A stretch of DNA of 7,591 nt from QHBQ01 sp038230695 (GCA_038230695.1 JBBRMT010000228.1:1-7591), one strand, 5' to 3'. Counted from the stretch's first letter, positions 1-6,012 are shown. Notes: generated from the sequence alone by a model not told the origin. A program made the numbers and translations.

Positions 1-1
1 C

Positions 2-547
2 GCCACCGGCTGGGGCAGCGAGACGGTTCACGATTTCGCCGACTACATCGAGGCGGCGGAAACCAAGGCGCTCGGTCGCGCCCTCGCCGCGCTCGGTTAT
101 GGCACTCAGTTCTGCCAGGACTTCGACTTTGCCGCGGTTGCCAACGATAGCGCCGTTCGCGCTCAGGTTGTTGATGCGCCAATCAACTTCGGCCAGACGC
201 TCGGCTTCCAGCGCATGAACGGCAACGGCCACAGCAACGGTTACGCCAATGGTAACGGCCACAGCAATGTCAGCAGCGGTTACACCGCCGTCGAATCCTT
301 CAGCAGCCCGACTTATGCCGAGACCGCAACCGCAGTCGAGGAGCGCCCGCGCATTACCAGCCTGGCAGGCCAGCTTACTGACAAGCAACTCAAGGCCATC
401 TACGCCATTGCCCGCAACCAGCGGCGCATGAGCGAGCCAGAGGTTGACCAACTCTGCCAGGAGACGTATGGGGTCGAGACGGTAGCCTTGAGCAAGGCTG
501 AGGCCAGCCGCTTCATTGACATCCTCAAGCAGGAGCAGGCCGCCTGA
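2..547 (+). CDS. C-terminal part of a phage-type single-strand-annealing / Rad52-like protein (5' end outside the window)
   Basis: The frame is open from the first base to the TGA at 545-547, giving 181 visible residues; the start lies upstream. The first ~40 residues (ATGWGSETVHDF, then IEAAETKALGRALAALGYGTQF) resemble a core found in phage and chromosomal proteins related to Rad52/ERF annealing factors, where an 'E-T-x-A-x-GRALA-x-x-GYG' helix is typical. A low-complexity Asn/Gly/His/Ser linker follows (about residues 72-90), then a compact helical C-terminal domain (ITSLAGQLTDKQLKAIYAIA to ASRFIDILKQ) that I recall from the same proteins. If the family is right, it binds single-stranded DNA and promotes strand annealing in the cytoplasm. 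The next gene encodes an excisionase-like HTH protein, in keeping with a phage-derived origin. The family call is from memory of motifs; the reading frame is secure and the function is not. A methionine at 215 lies inside the linker and is not the start. Confidence 0.55.
   Translation, partial: ATGWGSETVHDFADYIEAAETKALGRALAALGYGTQFCQDFDFAAVANDSAVRAQVVDAPINFGQTLGFQRMNGNGHSNGYANGNGHSNVSSGYTAVESFSSPTYAETATAVEERPRITSLAGQLTDKQLKAIYAIARNQRRMSEPEVDQLCQETYGVETVALSKAEASRFIDILKQEQAA
218..277 (+). repeat. Two 30-bp in-frame tandem units coding for an NGNGHSN-type linker
   Basis: Units at 218-247 and 248-277 share the block AA(C/T)GG(C/T)AACGGCCACAGCAA, so the protein reads NGNGHSNGYA then NGNGHSNVSS. 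Most differences in the shared part are third-position changes, so the peptide is kept while the DNA has drifted. It probably forms a flexible hinge between the N-terminal core and the C-terminal helical domain. Confidence 0.75.
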
Positions 548-565
548 GCGGAATGTAGATGATCC

Positions 566-708
566 AAGCCCCCAGCGGGGGTTGGGGGAGAAATCTCGAA
601 GCTAATACCATGCCTATCGCAAGCACGAACCTTGATACTATGGCAACTACACTTGCGACAAGCATGGCGGTGAGGCTAGATCCCCCCCCAAACCCCCGCT
701 GGGGGCTT
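566..708. repeat. 143-bp palindromic, MITE-like intergenic element
   Basis: The outer 18 bases (566-583) are an exact reverse complement of 691-708, and each arm is itself a small hairpin (CCCCC-AGC-GGGGG). Similarity continues inward. A G-run at 584-588 faces a C-run at 682-689. CCATGC (608-613) pairs with GCATGG (662-667), and TCGCAAG (617-623) pairs with CTTGCGA (652-658), with a symmetric 3-nt gap between these last two stems. The whole element could fold into one long cruciform. It has no coding potential. A third copy of the arm lies at 3757. No clear target-site duplication is visible at its edges. It begins 18 bp after the stop of the preceding gene, so it could also end that transcript, but no T-run follows. 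Confidence 0.75.
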
Positions 709-728
709 AAACATATAGCAACTTAGCC

Positions 729-779
729 GGGCGAACCACTTTCTACGCCGAAACGCAGCATCTAGCCGACGGTTCGCCC
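729..779. promoter_or_regulatory. 9-bp inverted repeat ending one base before the HTH gene start codon
   Basis: GGGCGAACC (729-737) and GGTTCGCCC (771-779) are perfect reverse complements separated by 33 bp; the ATG of the downstream gene is at 781. No Shine-Dalgarno-like sequence precedes that ATG; the bases that would hold one are the right arm of this repeat. As DNA it could be an operator for autoregulation by the HTH protein; as RNA it would bury the start region. Either role is inferred. No convincing -35/-10 pair was found between 709 and 780. Confidence 0.45.
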
Positions 780-780
780 C

Positions 781-1098
781 ATGAAAAGGACAATCCCCCT
801 GGCCCGCCGCACCCAGAGTACCCCCGACCAGGAGCAATTGTTTGCTGTGCTGGAGCAGCACGCGCCCAAAGCGGCAAAGGTTGCCAAAGCGAAGGCGAAG
901 CAGCAGCAAAGCGCGGAGAATAAAACCTATACCCTGAAGGAAGCCGCCAACCTGCTGCAGATCAGCGAAGGCGTGTTGCGCCTGACCATCCGCTGCGGCA
1001 AGATCGCCGCAACCCGTCGTGGACGCGGTCTGGTGGTACGTCGCGCCGACTTGATGCCTTTTATTGACCCTCTCTACGATACCAAGAGGGCAGCCTGA
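781..1098 (+). CDS. Small MerR/excisionase-type helix-turn-helix DNA-binding protein
   Basis: This 105-residue protein has a basic, Lys/Ala/Gln-rich N-terminal half (AKVAKAKAKQQQ around residues 34-43). Its C-terminal half, residues ~50-96, matches the winged HTH_17/excisionase pattern: YTLKEAANLLQIS (helix 1 and turn), GVLRLTIRCGKI (recognition helix and turn), AATRRGRGLVVRRADL (wing), then MPFID. Proteins of this family bind DNA as phage excisionases or small regulators; partner and target cannot be read here. The ATG at 781 is the only good start before the HTH, yet it has no ribosome-binding site and sits against an inverted repeat, so translation may be weak, leaderless or regulated. It follows a Rad52-like gene but is separated from it by a palindromic repeat. 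A long minus-strand frame across this gene is an artefact of its codon use. Confidence 0.72.
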   Translation: MKRTIPLARRTQSTPDQEQLFAVLEQHAPKAAKVAKAKAKQQQSAENKTYTLKEAANLLQISEGVLRLTIRCGKIAATRRGRGLVVRRADLMPFIDPLYDTKRAA

Positions 1099-1099
1099 C

Positions 1100-1128
1100 T
1101 TGCCAAATCCCACCCCTTGCGCTAAAAT
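1100..1128 (+). promoter_or_regulatory. Sigma70-type promoter of the nucleotidyltransferase gene
   Basis: TTGCCA (1100-1105) and TAAAAT (1123-1128) are separated by exactly 17 bp, giving 4/6 and 5/6 matches to the consensus. The -35 box begins 2 bp after the stop codon of the HTH gene (TGA 1096-1098). Transcription would begin near 1135 and leave a leader of about 70 nt before the ATG at 1207. Confidence 0.7.
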
Positions 1129-1129
1129 G

Positions 1130-1166
1130 ATACCCAGAACCCACAGCAATGTGCGGCTCTGGGTAT
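1130..1166 (+). promoter_or_regulatory. Strong stem-loop overlapping the predicted transcription start
   Basis: ATACCCAGA (1130-1138) pairs perfectly with TCTGGGTAT (1158-1166). Inside, CC/GG (1140-1141 with 1155-1156) and CACA/TGTG (1142-1145 with 1150-1153) extend the stem, which closes on a GCAA loop of the GNRA type. The sequence after it is TCTTATTG, a poor T-run. It could be the terminator of the HTH gene read through from upstream, or an operator or leader structure of the gene downstream, because the predicted start falls inside its left arm. Confidence 0.55.
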
Positions 1167-1192
1167 TCTTATTGCAGTTACGATGAGGTACG

Positions 1193-1198
1193 AGGAGG
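1193..1198 (+). promoter_or_regulatory. Perfect Shine-Dalgarno AGGAGG that fixes the start at 1207
   Basis: AGGAGG is followed by 8 nt and the ATG at 1207. An in-frame ATG at 1183 lies upstream of this site and would add MRYEEGNA, coded by the ribosome-binding site itself. The family's usual N-terminus (MKAVVMAGG) begins at 1207. Confidence 0.85.
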
Positions 1199-1206
1199 GC
1201 AATGCG

Positions 1207-3705
1207 ATGAAAGCAGTTGTGATGGCCGGCGGCGAGGGGTCGCGCTTGCGTCCGCTCACCCTGGGCAGGCCGAAGCCGATGGTATCAGTGGTAGACAAGC
1301 CGATGATTGAGCATATCATTGACCTGCTCAAGCGTTACGGCATCAATGATATGGTCTTCACCTTGCAGTACATGGCCGACTCGATCCAAAGCTACTTTGG
1401 CGATGGCTCCGCCTTTGGGGTCAACATTCAATACAGCATCGAGGAGACCCCGCTCGGCACGGCGGGCAGCGTCAAGCAGGCCCAGGCGTTGCTCGACGAT
1501 ACCTTCATCATCATCAGCGGCGATGCGCTCACCGACTTCAACCTCGAATCAGCTATAGATTTCCACAAGTCGCACAAGTCACTCGCCACCCTGGTGCTGA
1601 AGCGAGTGCCGAACCCGCTCGAATATGGCGTGATTATCACCGACGAGCGCGGCGCAATCAAGCAGTTTTTGGAGAAGCCATCGTGGAGCGAGGTGTTCAG
1701 CGATACGGTCAACACCGGCATCTACGTGATTGAGCCAAGCATCCTCGACTATTTTGAGGAGGGCAAGGTCTTCGACTTCAGCAAGGATCTGTTCCCCATG
1801 ATGCTGGAGAAGAGCGACCCTCTGTTCGGCTACGTTGCCGACGGCTACTGGTGCGACATCGGCAACCTGCCCGATTATCTGCGCTCATGTGGCGATTATC
1901 TCAGCGGCCAGTGTGACCTGCCCATCAGCGGCACCGAAATCCGCCCCGGTTTGCGGGTGGAAGACGATGTAGAGATTGCTCCTAGCGCCCACCTGGAAGG
2001 GCCGATATACCTCGGTCGCGGGGTGAAGATCAAGAGCGGTGCGACCATTATCGGCCCCACCGTCATCCGCGACGACACTATTGTGGACACCCGCGCCACC
2101 ATTGACCATAGCATCATCTGGCGTAACTGCTACATCGGCGAACGCGCCGAGCTGCGTGGCGCAATTCTGGCCCGCCAGTGCGTGGTCAAGGCACGGGGGA
2201 TGCTGTTCGAGGGAACGGTCATCGGCGATGATACCCAGCTAGACGAGGGCGCGGTCGTGCAGCCGGGGGTGAAGATCTGGCCGGGCAAGCACGTCGAGGC
2301 GGGCGCAACCGTCTCTACCAGCCTGGTATGGGGCAGCCAGGGGCGGCGGGTGCTGTTTGGACGCTTCGGTGTAACCGGCCTGGTCAATGTGGACATCACC
2401 CCGGAGATGGCCGCCAAACTGGGCGCGGCCTATGGCGCAACGCTGGCTAAGGGTGCGACGGTGATGGTCAACCGCGACGCGCACTATACGCCACGTATGA
2501 TCAAGCGCGGCATCGTCAGCGGGCTACCCTCGGCGGGCGTAAATGTCTCCGACCTGGGCAGCGTGCCAATGCCAGTGGCTCGCTACAACGTGCGGGCTAC
2601 CGATGCGGCAGGCGGTATCCATGTGCAGCTATCGCCATTTGACAGCCGCTTTGTGGACATCAAGTTCTTCGACCGCAACGGGCTGGATATTGACAAGAAC
2701 GCCGAGCGCAAGATTGAGGGGGTCTTCTTCCGCGAGGACTTCCGCCGCGCCTATCTGGAGGAGATTGGCCGCATCGAATATGCCAGCAGCGTTATTGACC
2801 GCTACGCCAAGGGCTACCTCGCCAACATCAACGTCGAGGCGATCCAGAAGAACACCCACGACCTACACATTGTGGTTGACTATGCCAACACCAGTTCGGC
2901 CCAGGTGTTGCCCGACATCTTCAGCCGCCTCAACCTCGATGTGGTGGAGCTAAACGCACACATTGACGATAGCGCCACTACCAGAACGCAGGAGCAGTTT
3001 CCCGAAAGCATGGAACGCCTCAGCGCCATCACCAATTCGTTGCGGGCGGCGCTGGGCGCACGCCTCGATACTGGCGGTGAGCGGGTTTACTTCGTGGATG
3101 ATCGGGGGCGGCAGGTTGATCGCATGAAAGCGCTGTGCGCCATTATCGAATTGCACCTGCGTACCTACGGTGGCGGCATCGTGGCGGTGCCGGTAACAGC
3201 CCCCAGCGTCATCGAGCAGATCGCCAAGAAACATGGCGCGGAGGTGATTCGCACCCGTGCCAACAACTTCGCAGTGATGACTACTTCGCTACGTAGCGGC
3301 GTAACCGTAGCAGGCGATGGCGCGGGTAGCTTCTTCTTCCCCGCCTTCCACCCCACCGCTGACGGCATCTTCGCCATCACCAAGCTGCTGGAGATGCTGG
3401 CCTTGCAGAAGACCAGCTTCAGTGAGGTACTGGCCTCGTTGCCTCCTTTTGCCATGGCGCGGGGCAAGGTGCAGTGCCGCTGGGAGGATAAGGGGCGGGT
3501 GATGCGCCTGCTCAACGAGCAGTACGGCAACGGCAAGGGCATCCGCCAGATTGACGGCATCAAGATCGAGCTTGGCCGCGAGTGGGCGCTGATCCTGCCC
3601 GACCCCGACAACCCCTACTTCCACATCTACGCCGAAGCCGACAGCGAGGATCACGCCCGCGCCCTGGTAGAGAAATACACCGGCCTGGTCAATGGGCTGC
3701 AATAG
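1207..3705 (+). CDS. Mannose-1-phosphate guanylyltransferase-like nucleotidyltransferase fused to a degenerate phosphohexomutase domain
   Basis: The protein has 832 residues in three parts. Residues 1-235 are a sugar-1-phosphate nucleotidyltransferase: the NTP-binding loop AGGEGSRLRPLT (7-18), RPKPM (21-25) with the usual Lys23, GDALTD (105-110) with metal ligand Asp106, FLEKP (154-158), NTGIYV (169-174) and YWCDIG (214-219) with the second metal Asp217. Residues ~240-385 are hexapeptide (left-handed beta-helix) repeats. Residues ~400-832 follow the phosphomannomutase/phosphoglucomutase fold. The first part should make an NDP-sugar, most likely GDP-mannose, in the cytoplasm for glycans; base and sugar specificity are not proven by the motifs. 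In the mutase half the four catalytic loops differ from the active-enzyme consensus: TASHNP reads QLSPFD (474-479, with Ser476 in the phosphoserine position), DGDGDR reads DTGGER (621-626), GE-x-SGH reads GDGAGS (703-708) and RPSGTEP reads LPDPDNP (797-803). It is probably a non-catalytic or regulatory half. Such fusions of similar length occur in Chloroflexota and cyanobacteria. The gene has its own promoter and a perfect ribosome-binding site. Confidence 0.9.
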   Translation: MKAVVMAGGEGSRLRPLTLGRPKPMVSVVDKPMIEHIIDLLKRYGINDMVFTLQYMADSIQSYFGDGSAFGVNIQYSIEETPLGTAGSVKQAQALLDDTFIIISGDALTDFNLESAIDFHKSHKSLATLVLKRVPNPLEYGVIITDERGAIKQFLEKPSWSEVFSDTVNTGIYVIEPSILDYFEEGKVFDFSKDLFPMMLEKSDPLFGYVADGYWCDIGNLPDYLRSCGDYLSGQCDLPISGTEIRPGLRVEDDVEIAPSAHLEGPIYLGRGVKIKSGATIIGPTVIRDDTIVDTRATIDHSIIWRNCYIGERAELRGAILARQCVVKARGMLFEGTVIGDDTQLDEGAVVQPGVKIWPGKHVEAGATVSTSLVWGSQGRRVLFGRFGVTGLVNVDITPEMAAKLGAAYGATLAKGATVMVNRDAHYTPRMIKRGIVSGLPSAGVNVSDLGSVPMPVARYNVRATDAAGGIHVQLSPFDSRFVDIKFFDRNGLDIDKNAERKIEGVFFREDFRRAYLEEIGRIEYASSVIDRYAKGYLANINVEAIQKNTHDLHIVVDYANTSSAQVLPDIFSRLNLDVVELNAHIDDSATTRTQEQFPESMERLSAITNSLRAALGARLDTGGERVYFVDDRGRQVDRMKALCAIIELHLRTYGGGIVAVPVTAPSVIEQIAKKHGAEVIRTRANNFAVMTTSLRSGVTVAGDGAGSFFFPAFHPTADGIFAITKLLEMLALQKTSFSEVLASLPPFAMARGKVQCRWEDKGRVMRLLNEQYGNGKGIRQIDGIKIELGREWALILPDPDNPYFHIYAEADSEDHARALVEKYTGLVNGLQ

Positions 3706-3706
3706 C

Positions 3707-3741
3707 AGTGCTGAGTGCTGAGTGCGGAGTGCTGAGTGCTT
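3707..3741 (+). repeat. Five tandem heptamers, consensus AGTGCTG
   Basis: Units AGTGCTG, AGTGCTG, AGTGCGG, AGTGCTG and AGTGCTT start at 3707, 3714, 3721, 3728 and 3735, beginning one base after the stop codon of the upstream gene. They match the short tandemly repeated repetitive (STRR) type known from filamentous cyanobacteria and, as I recall, also seen in Chloroflexia. They lie outside coding sequence. On the minus strand they would read as a spurious peptide of the 'STQHSAL' type. Confidence 0.8.
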
Positions 3742-3756
3742 GAATGAACCAAAACT

Positions 3757-3788
3757 AAGCCCCCGCTGGGGGCTTGGGGGAGAATCTC
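3757..3788. repeat. Lone arm of the 566-708 palindromic element
   Basis: AAGCCCCC-GCT-GGGGGCTT (3757-3775) is a perfect 8-bp hairpin followed by GGGGGAGAATCTC (3776-3788). The copy at 566-597 reads AAGCCCCCAGCGGGGGTT, then GGGGGAGAAATCTC. The right-hand arm expected for a full element is not evident, although CATGGC (3788-3793) and GCCATG (3810-3815) could form a short inner stem. The hairpin might end transcription of the nucleotidyltransferase gene but has no T-run. Confidence 0.65.
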
Positions 3789-3839
3789 ATGGCCTCGCTG
3801 ATGACGATTGCCATGATTAACGCGGTGGGCAGCCGCAAA

Positions 3840-3844
3840 GGGAG
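3840..3844 (+). promoter_or_regulatory. Ribosome-binding site GGGAG deciding the ATG at 3850
   Basis: GGGAG lies 5 nt before ATG 3850. An in-frame TTG at 3847 would leave only 2 nt of spacing, so the ATG is the better start. No clear promoter was found between 3706 and 3840. Confidence 0.6.
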
Positions 3845-3849
3845 AATTG

Positions 3850-5295
3850 ATGCGTAAACTAATAACCCCCCTACTTGGCCTGGCGCTGTTGCTGGCTGCC
3901 ATATGGGCAGTCAACGTCGGGGTTGCGGCGACGGGGCAAATCAGGGCCGGATTCGCGCCAGCAACCCCCATTGTTGGCTACGACTTCGAGAATGGCACGG
4001 TGCAGGGTTGGGTGGTCAATACAAACACCATAACTACCACCCTCGGCCCGGTTAACACCACCAGCCAGCACTATAGCGGCACCCACTCGCTGCAGACCGA
4101 CATTCACGACACTTCGGCCAACAGCATCACCCTGTCGGCAGTGGATGTGCCTAACGTATCTACTGGCAACATCATCACCGCCCATGTACAATTGCGCTCA
4201 AGCGGCTTGATCCTTGCTGCTTATGGCGCGTTGGGGGCCATTGATGCCAATGGCAATCCCCACTTTGGCGCTCCCGTAAGTTTGACCACCAACCAGTGGG
4301 CGACCATCACCATAGTCTTCACGAATGGAGTGGCATTGCCGTTGCAAGAACTGGGCGTGGGCGTGGGCGTAGGTCGCCTGCCGTTCGGCACTTTCGACGG
4401 TTCGTACTACATTGACGACGTGGAATGGGATACGGTGGTGTTCCCCACTGCTACACCAACCGCCCCGCCAACTGATACTAGCACGCCAGCGCCCAGTGAT
4501 ACACCGCTTCCGCCAACAGGTACTCCGGTGCCAAGTGGCACGCCACTCACTACAAACACCCCACTGCCAGCGACGGATACCCCGCCTGCTACCAGCACCC
4601 CGAGCGGCCCGACCGACACGCCAATGGCAACTGATACACCCGGCGGACCAACTGACACGCCAGTTGTCACTGGCACATTGACGGCTACTATCACACCGCT
4701 GCCATCAGTAACCCCCACCGACTGCCCCAACCCGTTCGTGGATACCAACGGCAATATCTTCTACCCCGCCATCCACTACCTGAACTGTCGTGGCGTGGTC
4801 AATGGCACTGATGCCAGTCACTACTCGCCGGGCGGCACATCCACTCGCGGCCAGTTCGCCAAGGTGGTCGTCCTCGGCTTCGGCACCACGCTATATACTC
4901 CAACGACACAGGACTTCGTGGATGTGCCATCCAGCTACTTCGCTTACGTATTCATCGAGAGCGGCTTCCACGCCGGTATCCTCAGCGGCTTCGACCCCGC
5001 CACCTGCGCGGCGCACGGACTGAGCAACCCCTGCTATCTGCCCAATCTGCCTATCACTCGCGGTCAGCTTACCAAGCTGGTCGTCAATGCGGGCCACTAT
5101 CAACTATACACCCCTAGCGGCGGGCAGGATTTCACCGATGTGCCACCCAGCAACGTCTTCTACGCCAGTATCGAGACCGCCTACCACAACAGCATTATCA
5201 ACGGCTACTCTGACCACACCTTCCGCCCCAACAACAACATCCGCCGCGACGAGATGGCTCAGATCGTGTATGAGGGTATCGTCCACAAGCCCTGA
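3850..5295 (+). CDS. Secreted surface protein: carbohydrate-binding-like domain, Thr/Pro linker, three SLH repeats
   Basis: The 481-residue protein begins with a signal peptide (MRK, a hydrophobic stretch at ~5-20, probable cleavage near 26-28 after VAA). Residues ~41-195 look like a beta-sandwich of the CBM4/9 type: YDFENGTVQGW at the start, YSGTHSLQ, and YYIDDVEW at the end. Residues ~199-290 are a Thr/Pro/Ser linker (TPTAPP, DTPLPPTGTP and similar), probably extended and perhaps glycosylated. Three SLH repeats follow at ~296-345, 356-415 and 428-478; their conserved turns read TRGQ (332-335), TRGQ (403-406) and RRDE (465-468), and each begins with FxD. SLH repeats usually anchor proteins non-covalently to cell-wall glycans, so this is likely a cell-surface protein that binds a polysaccharide; no catalytic domain is present. 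All four cysteines (292, 313, 386, 395) lie in the SLH region, spaced as two possible disulfides. A terminator follows at 5344. The binding-domain family is the least certain part. Confidence 0.85.
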   Translation: MRKLITPLLGLALLLAAIWAVNVGVAATGQIRAGFAPATPIVGYDFENGTVQGWVVNTNTITTTLGPVNTTSQHYSGTHSLQTDIHDTSANSITLSAVDVPNVSTGNIITAHVQLRSSGLILAAYGALGAIDANGNPHFGAPVSLTTNQWATITIVFTNGVALPLQELGVGVGVGRLPFGTFDGSYYIDDVEWDTVVFPTATPTAPPTDTSTPAPSDTPLPPTGTPVPSGTPLTTNTPLPATDTPPATSTPSGPTDTPMATDTPGGPTDTPVVTGTLTATITPLPSVTPTDCPNPFVDTNGNIFYPAIHYLNCRGVVNGTDASHYSPGGTSTRGQFAKVVVLGFGTTLYTPTTQDFVDVPSSYFAYVFIESGFHAGILSGFDPATCAAHGLSNPCYLPNLPITRGQLTKLVVNAGHYQLYTPSGGQDFTDVPPSNVFYASIETAYHNSIINGYSDHTFRPNNNIRRDEMAQIVYEGIVHKP

Positions 5296-5300
5296 GCCGC

Positions 5301-5328
5301 AGCGCTGAGTGCTGGGGTTTGAGGTTTG
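5301..5328 (+). repeat. Four degenerate tandem heptamers
   Basis: AGCGCTG, AGTGCTG, GGGTTTG and AGGTTTG run from 5301 to 5328, five bases after the SLH gene stop. The first two match the heptamers at 3707-3741 and the last two a related G/T-rich type. The shared 7-bp period and the position just after a stop codon suggest the same repeat class. Confidence 0.6.
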
Positions 5329-5343
5329 AGTAAAAACGGGGAT

Positions 5344-5374
5344 GGGCGCGTCGGCAGCGGTGCGCCCCTATTTT
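5344..5374 (+). terminator. Rho-independent terminator of the SLH-protein gene
   Basis: GGGCGCGTCG (5344-5353) pairs with CGGTGCGCCC (5358-5367) through 10 pairs, two of them G-U, around a GCAG loop. The tail is CTATTTT (5368-5374). It lies about 50 bp after the stop codon and before the next promoter, separating the SLH gene from hpt. Confidence 0.75.
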
Positions 5375-5388
5375 ACCCAAAATGGCTA

Positions 5389-5417
5389 TTGCGCCACTCA
5401 GCAACATCGGTTACAAT
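5389..5417 (+). promoter_or_regulatory. Sigma70-type promoter of hpt
   Basis: TTGCGC (5389-5394) and TACAAT (5412-5417) are separated by exactly 17 bp. The predicted start near 5424 gives a leader of about 27 nt. A GGAGA ribosome-binding site (5442-5446) stands a few bases before the ATG at 5451. Confidence 0.65.
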
Positions 5418-5450
5418 ATGCGCTACTAACCTCGATGTCATGGAGAGATT

Positions 5451-6008
5451 ATGCCTCGCAATTTGCTTGACGATATTCAGGAAACGCTGATCAGCGCGGA
5501 GCAGATTCAGCAGCGGGTGCTGGAACTGGGCCAGCAAATTAACGCCGACTATGCCAACACGGAGCGCGATATTATCTTCATCGGCGTGCTGAAAGGCGCA
5601 CTGATGTTCATGGTAGACCTCGCCCGCGCCGTGACTCTGCCGATCAGCATTGACTTCATGGCGGTATCCAGCTACGGCGCATCCACCCAGAGCAGCGGCA
5701 TTGTTCGCATCATCAAGGACCTCGATGCCAGCATCGAAGGCAAGGATGTGGTGGTGGTCGAAGACATTGTGGATAGCGGCCTGACCCTCAGCTATATGCT
5801 CGACAACCTGCGTTCGCGCAACCCTGCCAGCCTGAAGGTCTGCGCCCTGCTCAACAAGAAGGACCGCCGCACTGTGGATACGCAACTCGACTACCTAGGC
5901 TTCGATGTCCCCGATGCTTTCGTGGTTGGCTACGGCCTCGACTACAATCAGCTATACCGTAACCTGCCGTTCATTGGCGTGCTGAAGCCGGAGTTGTACA
6001 GATTATAA
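5451..6008 (+). CDS. hpt: Hypoxanthine phosphoribosyltransferase
   Basis: This 185-residue protein has the usual length and all family landmarks. GVLKGA (45-50) is the pyrophosphate loop. SSYG (73-76) lies in the flexible catalytic loop. VVVVEDIVDSGLTL (100-113) is the PRPP-binding motif with the paired acidic residues Glu104 and Asp105 and the catalytic-region Asp108. NKKDRR (135-140) carries the lysine that contacts the purine O6, and DAFVVGYGLDY (155-165) is the conserved C-terminal base/metal segment. The cytosolic enzyme joins hypoxanthine or guanine to PRPP to give IMP or GMP in purine salvage. It has its own promoter and lies upstream of ftsH, a pairing common in bacteria, although tilS, the usual third partner, is not upstream in this window. 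No defect is seen. Confidence 0.95.
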   Translation: MPRNLLDDIQETLISAEQIQQRVLELGQQINADYANTERDIIFIGVLKGALMFMVDLARAVTLPISIDFMAVSSYGASTQSSGIVRIIKDLDASIEGKDVVVVEDIVDSGLTLSYMLDNLRSRNPASLKVCALLNKKDRRTVDTQLDYLGFDVPDAFVVGYGLDYNQLYRNLPFIGVLKPELYRL

Positions 6009-6012
6009 TACT

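Noticed and set aside
676..1149. 157-codon minus-strand frame opposite the HTH gene
   Set aside because: It covers the repeat, the HTH gene and the promoter without domain-like sequence; the plus-strand HTH motif explains the region.
1183..1206. Upstream in-frame ATG at 1183 as the start of the nucleotidyltransferase
   Set aside because: The eight extra codons contain the perfect AGGAGG ribosome-binding site for the ATG at 1207, and the family N-terminus starts with MKAVVMAGG.
2623..2700. Complete loss of the catalytic serine in the phosphohexomutase half
   Set aside because: A gap-free alignment of GI..TASHNP to GIHVQLSPFD puts Ser476 in the phosphoserine position, so the serine is kept and only its neighbours are lost.
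3165..3611. 148-codon minus-strand frame inside the nucleotidyltransferase gene
   Set aside because: It is a shadow of a well-conserved plus-strand gene; no recognisable domain and no ribosome-binding context.
3707..3741. Short regular repeats as a possible CRISPR array
   Set aside because: The units are 7 bp and directly adjoining, with no spacers; they are heptameric tandem repeats.
3789..3857. 22-codon frame (MASLMTIAMINAVGSRKGRIDA) overlapping the start of the SLH gene, a possible leader peptide
   Set aside because: No ribosome-binding site, it begins at the edge of a repeat copy, and nothing in its sequence suggests attenuation.
4407..4754. Minus-strand frame rich in Gly/Val/Ser opposite the Thr/Pro linker
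   Set aside because: Its regularity is the antisense image of the repetitive ACNCCN linker codons of the SLH protein.
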